Shown: piece after piece, positions 10,201-13,257 of the stretch
Layout of the letters: every line of letters begins with the position of its first letter
How positions within the stretch are numbered: the stretch's first letter is position 1
NCBI GenBank assembly: GCA_003353825.1
Contig: PIVW01000114.1
Location: 1 to 13,257, forward strand
Source: Chloroflexota bacterium
GTDB taxonomy: Bacteria > Chloroflexota > Anaerolineae > J102
Reading direction: 5' to 3'
Length of the DNA stretch: 13,257 bases
The notes under the pieces: generated by a model
Databases searched by the model: none
Seen by the model: only the letters and a program-made list of their open reading frames with translations
What the model was told of the DNA's origin: nothing
Translations under genes and position numbers: made by a program

Positions 10201-13200
10201 GCAACACAGCAACCTACAACGGTGGGGGGCTATCTCATCGCTTTAGCAGCAATGGACGTATTGTTAACGCTCTGTTTTCCGGCAATACCGCCCCTAGTGG
10301 GGCTGCGCTCTATTTAGGCTCATCTGGCACAGTCGAGCTTCTGCATACCACCATTGCCAGTTCAAGCATTGCCGCTGCACAGGCTATCTATGTCAATAAT
10401 GGCACGGTCAGCATCACCAATACAATTATTGCCAGCCACACCGTGGGCATCAAGCGTAATGGCGGCGCCGTCTACCAGGATTACAACCTTTTCTTCGATA
10501 ACACCACCAACCTATCCGGCGCTATCAGTAGCGGGGTTAACAGTACAAGCGGCGATCCCAAATTCACCAATCCGGACGGCGACGATTACCATCTAACCGC
10601 AGGCAGCGCGGCCATCGACACCGGCACGGATGCGGGTGTTACAACTGACTTTGAAAGCGACCCTCGCACCCAGGGCAACGGTTTCGATATCGGCTACGAC
10701 GAGTCGCCCTACAGCCGGGAGATTGACCTGCAAATCAGCAAGTCTGTTAGCCCGGACAGTGCTGGTCCTGGTGAAACCATTACTTACACCCTGACCTTTA
10801 CCAACAATAGTATGCTTTATCCGGCTACTGAGGTGGTGGTTACGGATATTATCCCTGTTGAAATAGACCCAAGCGGGTTTGACAACAATGTGGTTATCAC
10901 GGCTAGTGGTAGCCTGAGTTACGTTTGGGATGTCCAGGATTTGGCTCCTAACACCAGTGGGGTAATCACCATTACAGGGGTTATTACCGACGGGTTGAAC
11001 GGTGGCCTTGAAGTCACCAACCTGGTCACCATCACCAGCAGCACAGTTGATAGTGATACAATCAACAACCGGGCCGTCATTACTGTGACCATCAGCAACA
11101 TAGCTCCTGTGGTCGAGGCGGGTAGCAACCAGAGCGTTGCTGAAGGCGACATAGTTAACTTTAGCGGCAGCTTCAGCGACCCCAACAACGGCGATACCCA
11201 TAACATTGCCTGGAACTTTGGCGCTGGGATCACCGCTACCGACGTGCTTACGCCCAGCTATGTCTACCCCGACAACGGTATCTTCACCGTCACCCTAACC
11301 ATCACCGACAACGGCGGTCTGACCGACAGCGATACCCTAACCGTCACCGTCTCTAATACCAACCCAGTTGTCAATGCCGGACCGGACCACAACGTGTCTG
11401 AGGGCGATCTTATTACCTTCAATGGTACTTTTACCGATCCAGGCAGCAGCGATAGCCACACTATTGTATGGGACTTTGGCGATAGTTCTATCGCTATTGG
11501 TAGCCTTGCCCCAACCCACGCCTATGCTGATGAGGGCAGCTATTCGGGTACCTTGGAAGTCACCGACGACGACGGCGGTAGAGACACAGATAATTTTGTA
11601 GTCACCGTTTTGAACGTTGCCCCAATCGTTGATGCCGGGCCGGATGCCATCATCAGTTTGGGTACCACGTTTGCCCATACCGGCATCTTCACCGACCCTG
11701 GGGCCGACAATTGGGTAAGTACGGTTGACTATGATGATGGTTCAGGTACTCAACCACTCACCCTGAATCCGGACAAAACCTTCAACCTAAACCATCTCTA
11801 CACCAGTTTGGGGGTCTACACAGTTACCGTCAGTGTGCAAGATGATGATGGCGGAAGCAATACAGACAAGCTAACCGTCACCGTTGTTGCCGCTGATCTA
11901 GCCATCGCTAAAACAATCATCCCATCCGGTCTAGTTATGCCCGGCAATACCATCACCTACACTCTGGTTTTCTCTAATGCTGGCATAGGCACGGCCAGTG
12001 GCGTGGTTATCACCGATTATCCCCCCGCACCCACCTTCACCGTGCAGAGCGTCATTAGTAGCGGTAGCGTGGTTATTACTCGCACCAGCAGCCAGACCGC
12101 AGAGGTCTTTAAGACCTCTGCGGTCTCTATCGGCCAGGGTGGAATCATCACCATCACCGGCCAGATTAGCACCGGTCTAACTGCCGAAACTCGCTTGACC
12201 AATACGGTCACTATCACTGCCACCACCGTCGATACGGATACGGACAACAACAGTGCGGAAATCGGTCTGTCTGTCACCCTACCCACTATAGCCTTAAGCA
12301 GTGCAGCCTATAGTGTAGCCGAAGGCGACGGCACGGCAGTAATCACCGTCAGCCTCAGCCCAGCACCATTGGGACAAGTTACCGTGGCTTATACCACGAC
12401 AGACAACACAGCCCAAGCTGGCAGCGACTATCTTGATACCAGCGGCATCTTAACCATCGCCACAGATCTAAGCAGCATAACCTTCACCATTCCTATAAGC
12501 GATGACCAAATTGATGAACCCGCCGAAAGTCTGACTATCAGCTTAGGTAATCCCAGCGGGGCAAAGCTCACTACCCCCCATACCGCTACAGTATCCATCA
12601 CTGATAACGATACGGCGGGTGTAACACTCGTTCAATCCAGCAGTAGCGTCAGCGTCAGCGAGGTGGGTGGCAGCGACACCTACACCGCTGTACTCAACAC
12701 CCAACCAACCAGCAATGTCACCATCAGCCTCACCTTTGACGACAGCCAAGTTCAGCTTGATGGCAGCAACTCGCCGCTGGAATTGGCCTTTACCGACAGC
12801 AATTGGGACACGGCTCAAACCATCACCGTCACCGCTGTGGATGATGCGCTCAACGAAACGTCGCCGCACACCGCTACCCTTACCCACACGGCTGCCAGTA
12901 GCGATGGCAACTACAACAGCAACGGGATATTCACCGTTGACGGCAGCGTGGGCAACGTCGTCAGCGCCACCATCACCGACAACGACAGCCCCGGCATCAT
13001 CCTGACCGAGTCTGGCGGTTCGACCAGCGTGACCGAGGGCGGGGCCACCGACAGCTACACGCTGGTTCTCACCAGTCAGCCCACAGCCAACGTGACCGTC
13101 ACCCTCAGCAGCGATAGCCAGGTTGATACCTCGGCCACCAGTTTAGTCTTCACCAGTACCACTTGGGATGTGACCCGCACGGTGACTGTGACCGCTACTG

Positions 13201-13256
13201 ATGATACGACGGTTGAAGGTAACCACAGCGGCACAATTAACCACAGCGTCAGCAGC
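3..13256 (+). CDS. Giant multidomain surface/secreted protein, partial at both ends
   Basis: Frame 3 is open across the entire window, 4418 codons, with no start or stop inside it. I read the translation through and recognisable domains continue in the same frame from edge to edge, so this is one gene with no frameshift. No named gene is recognised. Domain order: toroid remnant, PKD x2, DUF11, beta-helix, Big_5, VCBS x7, Big_5, VCBS x7, DUF11, CSPG4-like repeat containing PD40 x7, DUF11, beta-helix, DUF11, PKD x3, DUF11, Calx-beta-like x3. Lys is scarce, Cys is rare after residue ~420, and Asn, Thr, Ser, Gly and Asp are abundant, as expected of an exported protein. No signal peptide or cell-wall/membrane anchor is visible because both termini lie outside. 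The likely role is adhesion, surface display or carbohydrate/Ca2+ binding; this is inferred from domain families, not shown. Other long open stretches on both strands are shadows of this gene. Confidence 0.94.
1224..1529 (+). other. PKD domain 1 (Ig-like)
   Basis: Residues ~408-509 show the PKD layout: [10 protein letters not shown] near the start (equivalent to 'v.FdgsaS.D'), then SFEWDVD (the W-D-F/V strand), then [23 protein letters not shown], the usual Y-x-x-x-G/N-x-Y-x-V-x-L-x-V-x-D closing hairpin. PKD domains are beta-sandwich spacers or binding modules in extracellular proteins. It directly follows the toroid domain and is followed by a short Pro-rich linker (TPPDTPP). Confidence 0.8.
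1548..1829 (+). other. PKD-type domain 2
   Basis: Residues ~516-609 begin [19 protein letters not shown], the usual opening of PKD repeats ('AGGPYTVNEGGSVTLDG'), then [13 protein letters not shown], the W-D-x-D-x-D strand and acidic loop, and close with [20 protein letters not shown], the final two strands. A nine-G homopolymer at 1557-1565 encodes the three glycines. The DxDxDxxxD loop could bind Ca2+. Confidence 0.8.
1557..1565 (+). repeat. G9 homopolymer inside the coding sequence
   Basis: Nine consecutive G encode Gly-Gly-Gly at residues 519-521. PKD sequence is in frame on both sides, so the length seen here is the in-frame length. Gain or loss of one G would truncate or shift everything downstream. 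Confidence 0.9.
1836..2222 (+). other. DUF11 domain 1 (conserved repeat domain)
   Basis: Residues ~612-740 carry the DUF11 signature: SISKTVN, then [23 protein letters not shown] in two adjoining pieces, then VITDYLPAP, a [12 protein letters not shown] strand, and NTAIIT followed by the closing [11 protein letters not shown]11 modules are Ig-like surface-protein repeats. This copy belongs to the same sub-type as the DUF11 units at 8613 and 11889 (shared [10 protein letters not shown] and VVITRTS segments) and differs from those at 6660 and 10716. A perfect palindrome at 2032-2064 encodes part of its C-terminal half. Confidence 0.88.
2032..2064. repeat. 33-bp in-frame palindrome A1
   Basis: Left arm AAACCGCAGAGGTCT (2032-2046), centre TTG, right arm AGACCTCTGCGGTTT (2050-2064). 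All 15 bp of the arms pair perfectly. The strand encodes [10 protein letters not shown] without a stop, within DUF11 domain 1. It is not followed by a T tract and lies deep in an open frame, so it is not a terminator. A near-identical element occurs at 12094-12126. Confidence 0.92.
2223..3965 (+). other. Right-handed parallel beta-helix 1 (Gly-Gly-Gly coil repeats)
   Basis: Residues ~741-1321. The entry segment reads [22 protein letters not shown], in two adjoining motifs: the 'tIq.AI.aA..GDtI.v..G' start of Pmp-like and pectate-lyase-like beta-helices, followed by [12 protein letters not shown]. It is followed by about fourteen coils marked by GGG(L/I/V/F)(Y/W/F) with SN-T-A spacers, for example YGGGLWV, NGGGLYN, RGGGFYN and RGGGIYL. 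The end shows [15 protein letters not shown] and CDIGAYE, the usual capping region of this class ('G.D.GA.E'). Cys occurs only near the cap. The role is probably an elongated adhesive or carbohydrate-binding rod. No catalytic residues for a pectate lyase are evident. Confidence 0.87.
3966..4274 (+). other. Big_5-type (SbsA-like) Ig domain 1
   Basis: Residues ~1322-1424: [20 protein letters not shown] followed by TFD matches the 'P.....vpv...i...Fs..v' start of Big_5/SbsA Ig domains. It then shows STATFTLRG and the [13 protein letters not shown] strand ('v.f.P...L..g..Y'), ending SWQFHA. It caps the beta-helix and precedes the first VCBS propeller. The same Big_5-plus-propeller pair is repeated at 5316-6659. 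Confidence 0.75.
4290..5315 (+). repeat. FG-GAP/VCBS seven-repeat beta-propeller 1
   Basis: Residues ~1430-1771 hold seven repeats with the Ca2+-binding core GD(L/V)(D/N)xDGDLD. The core Gly codons begin at 4347, 4500, 4644, 4791, 4935, 5076 and 5223, so spacing is 141-153 nt (47-51 codons). Each core is followed by a partner strand ([14 protein letters not shown]). Repeat 5 has Gly-Ala instead of Gly-Asp within the loop (NGDGALD). The last repeat ends IWLNQVA, with no further blade. Seven FG-GAP/VCBS units would close one integrin-type propeller. DNA similarity between units is lower than in the second VCBS array, suggesting an older amplification. Confidence 0.9.
5316..5615 (+). other. Big_5-type Ig domain 2
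   Basis: Residues ~1772-1871 parallel the domain at 3966: [19 protein letters not shown], a TVTLSG strand, [29 protein letters not shown] and the closing YVWQFRA. It separates the two VCBS propellers. The repetition of Big_5 followed by seven VCBS units suggests a duplicated two-part module, although the Ig copies have diverged considerably. Confidence 0.72.
5628..6659 (+). repeat. FG-GAP/VCBS seven-repeat beta-propeller 2
   Basis: Residues ~1876-2219. Seven copies of [15 protein letters not shown] begin at 5691, 5841, 5991, 6138, 6285, 6432 and 6582 (spacing 147 or 150 nt). The calcium loop is invariant in all seven. Amino-acid differences cluster just after it (GN followed by YN, YA, YN, DT, WT, WN, RD), at the N/D-G-x-G turn, and in the TxxxTF segment. 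Repeats 1 and 2 are nearly identical at the DNA level, indicating recent tandem amplification. The array ends VYLNQVA, the same terminal strand and junction used by the first propeller (IWLNQVA), and runs straight into DUF11. Confidence 0.92.
6660..7046 (+). other. DUF11 domain 2
   Basis: Residues ~2220-2348: [44 protein letters not shown], then [20 protein letters not shown] and a closing [10 protein letters not shown]. This is the other DUF11 sub-type, with a YTWQVEDL strand, and is closest to the unit at 10716. A perfect 33-bp palindrome (6809-6841) encodes the loop before the [10 protein letters not shown] strand. Confidence 0.88.
6809..6841. repeat. 33-bp in-frame palindrome B
   Basis: Left arm AAACCTGACAGGTTTT (6809-6824), centre G, right arm AAAACCTGTCAGGTTT (6826-6841). 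All 16 bp of the arms pair perfectly. It encodes [11 protein letters not shown] in DUF11 domain 2. Its sequence is unrelated to the palindromes at 2032 and 12094, but its length is identical. It is stop-free in the gene frame and lies far from any gene end, so it is not a terminator. Confidence 0.93.
7047..7352 (+). other. CSPG4/cadherin_3-like repeat, N-terminal portion
   Basis: Residues ~2349-2450: [34 protein letters not shown], then [36 protein letters not shown] and [10 protein letters not shown]. This is the typical CSPG4/cadherin_3 order ('N.PP.l..n.gl.v..G....i....L...D.D', 'G.l...g.....FTQ.dId.g...Y.h.G', 'DsF.FtvsD'). The final strand expected next (x-F-T-I-T-V) is absent here. It appears as DVFTITIV at 8589-8612, on the far side of the PD40 array, so the domain looks split by an insertion. 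Confidence 0.82.
7353..8576 (+). repeat. PD40/TolB-type seven-repeat propeller, exact 177-bp period
   Basis: Residues ~2451-2858. Seven tandem units begin at 7356, 7533, 7710, 7887, 8064, 8241 and 8418, each exactly 177 nt (59 codons) apart with no indel. Every unit has [27 protein letters not shown] and DIF(V/I)H(D/N)R. These are PD40 (WD40-like, TolB-type) blade motifs. The last unit stops after IHDRG, lacking the QTGETE strand. The first is preceded by Ala-Thr-His in place of Glu-Thr-Glu. Seven blades would make one closed propeller. DNA between units is nearly identical apart from hypervariable codons at blade positions 14, 16, 17, 30, 32, 35, 43, 44 and 46. The array lies between the two parts of a CSPG4-like domain. 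Confidence 0.93.
8577..8612 (+). other. CSPG4/cadherin_3-like repeat, C-terminal strand
   Basis: The segment [12 protein letters not shown] follows the seventh PD40 blade directly. It matches the last strand of a CSPG4-like repeat ('g..s....F.ItV') and complements the incomplete copy ending at 7352. It leads straight into DUF11 (ADLVISKTV). Confidence 0.6.
8613..9023 (+). other. DUF11 domain 3
   Basis: Residues ~2871-3007: [55 protein letters not shown], then [24 protein letters not shown] and a closing [13 protein letters not shown]-level similarity to DUF11 1 (1836) and 5 (11889) is very high through the middle. Where those two have a 33-bp palindrome, this copy has a longer sequence with a 15-bp palindrome and a second hairpin (8818-8853). 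Like DUF11 1, it is followed by a beta-helix. Confidence 0.88.
8818..8853. repeat. Altered palindrome site in DUF11 3
   Basis: AAACCGC-A-GCGGTTT (8818-8832) is a perfect 15-bp palindrome whose ends match the outer ends of palindrome A1. It is followed by a separate 7-bp hairpin, CGTTTGC (8836-8842) and GCAAACG (8847-8853), with loop CATC. The next bases, ACCTCTACGGTCTC, resemble the right arm of palindrome A2 with one change. At protein level, EVFE or EVFK in the other copies is replaced by [10 protein letters not shown], an in-frame gain of six residues. Confidence 0.7.
9024..10715 (+). other. Right-handed parallel beta-helix 2
   Basis: Residues ~3008-3571. The entry ([19 protein letters not shown], then [12 protein letters not shown]) parallels that of beta-helix 1, including the GGY(D/T) turn and the following PTILDA. 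About twelve coils follow with GGG motifs (VGGGVYI, YGGGLFA, EGGGLYT, HGGGLYV, YGGGLRA and others), alternating with FISNTA and GGRFExN strands, a Pmp-like arrangement. It closes with GSAAIDTG and FDIGYDE, the expected cap. Codon use in 9300-10400 is visibly less GC-rich than in beta-helix 1 (more TTA, CTA, ATA, AAT and GGT/GGG), hinting at a separate origin or age. The function is probably an adhesive rod. Confidence 0.87.
10716..11099 (+). other. DUF11 domain 4
   Basis: Residues ~3572-3699: [75 protein letters not shown] and a closing [11 protein letters not shown]. It belongs to the same sub-type as DUF11 2 (SYVWDVQDL versus SYTWQVEDL). It has GFDNN where DUF11 2 has the palindrome-encoded GFENL, but it contains no palindrome, so it serves as an element-free comparison. 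Confidence 0.87.
11100..11888 (+). other. PKD domains 3, 4 and 5 in tandem
   Basis: Three PKD units at 11100-11357, 11358-11615 and 11616-11888 (86, 86 and 91 codons). Each starts (A/N)P(V/I)V(D/E/N)AG. Unit 3 has [23 protein letters not shown], and [20 protein letters not shown]. Unit 4 has [26 protein letters not shown], and [20 protein letters not shown]. Unit 5 has [23 protein letters not shown], and [20 protein letters not shown]. Unit 5 replaces the Trp of the W-D-F-G strand with Val (V-D-Y-D-D), a known variant in such arrays. They form a stalk between DUF11 4 and DUF11 5. Confidence 0.88.
11889..12284 (+). other. DUF11 domain 5
   Basis: Residues ~3963-4094: [82 protein letters not shown] and a closing [10 protein letters not shown]. 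It is nearly identical in DNA to DUF11 3 over the central 100-150 bases and carries a perfect 33-bp palindrome at the same site as DUF11 1. It is the last DUF11 in the window and leads into Calx-beta domains. Confidence 0.88.
12094..12126. repeat. 33-bp in-frame palindrome A2
   Basis: Left arm AGACCGCAGAGGTCTT (12094-12109), centre T, right arm AAGACCTCTGCGGTCT (12111-12126). All 16 bp of the arms pair perfectly. It encodes [11 protein letters not shown] in DUF11 5, in the same phase and at the same domain position as A1 (2032-2064). It differs from A1 at the outermost bases and near the centre, and the outer changes are compensated in both arms (AAACC...GGTTT versus AGACC...GGTCT). Confidence 0.92.
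12285..12611 (+). other. Calx-beta domain 1
   Basis: Residues ~4095-4203: [40 protein letters not shown], then [30 protein letters not shown] and the closing [10 protein letters not shown]. These are the hallmark segments of Calx-beta ('v.EgdGta.v.V', 'v.Y.T.dgTA.aG.Dy', 'i.I.dD...E..E.f.v.Ls.p.ga', 'a.vtI.DnD'). The acidic residues are intact, so Ca2+ binding is plausible. Confidence 0.88.
12612..12986 (+). other. Calx-beta-like domain 2
   Basis: Residues ~4204-4328: [78 protein letters not shown] and a closing SATITDND. This is the longer Calx-beta-like repeat of bacterial surface proteins ('EGG..DsY.v.L...P...V.v......q......l.FT..NW...q.V.V.A.dD'). It lacks the TAxAGxDY motif of domain 1. 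Confidence 0.8.
12987..13256 (+). other. Calx-beta-like domain 3, cut by window edge
   Basis: Residues ~4329-4418: [60 protein letters not shown], and [14 protein letters not shown] at the edge. It is the same sub-type as the preceding unit; the rest of the domain and the gene continue beyond the window. The Calx-like array may continue towards the C-terminus. Confidence 0.8.
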
Positions 13257-13257
13257 A

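Overview
The whole window lies inside one giant protein-coding gene on the + strand. Reading frame 3 (codons starting at positions divisible by 3) is open from base 3 to base 13256, 4418 codons, with no stop codon. Neither the start nor the stop codon is in the window. There is no intergenic space, RNA gene, IS element, CRISPR array or second gene that I can support. Residue numbers below count from the window edge (residue = codon start / 3).

The product is a mosaic extracellular or cell-surface protein. From N to C it contains: the C-terminal part of an alpha/alpha-toroid (terpenoid-cyclase/prenyltransferase-like) domain; two PKD-type Ig domains; a DUF11 domain; a Gly-Gly-Gly-rich right-handed beta-helix; a Big_5-type Ig domain; a seven-repeat FG-GAP/VCBS propeller; a second Big_5; a second seven-repeat FG-GAP/VCBS propeller; DUF11; a CSPG4/cadherin_3-like repeat interrupted by seven PD40/TolB-type repeats; DUF11; a second beta-helix; DUF11; three PKD domains; DUF11; one Calx-beta domain and two Calx-beta-like domains, the last cut by the window edge. 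Nothing looks catalytic except possibly the toroid remnant. The rest is adhesive, ligand-binding or stalk-like architecture, with many DxDxDG Ca2+ loops.

The combination of toroid, PKD, DUF11, 'choice-of-anchor'-like beta-helix, VCBS and PD40 modules, the moderately GC-rich codon use and the Asn/Thr/Ser/Gly/Asp-rich composition suggest an environmental filamentous bacterium, most likely Chloroflexota (Anaerolineae/Caldilineae-like). This is inference from family knowledge only.

The most interesting points are these. (1) There are three independent propeller arrays, each with exactly seven repeats. Two have near-identical DNA between blades, and their differences are concentrated at a few hypervariable amino-acid positions. 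(2) A seven-blade PD40 propeller appears to be inserted inside a CSPG4-like Ig fold. (3) Perfect 33-bp palindromes of two unrelated sequences sit in frame within the DUF11 modules, with an altered counterpart at a homologous site. These resemble protein-coding palindromic elements.
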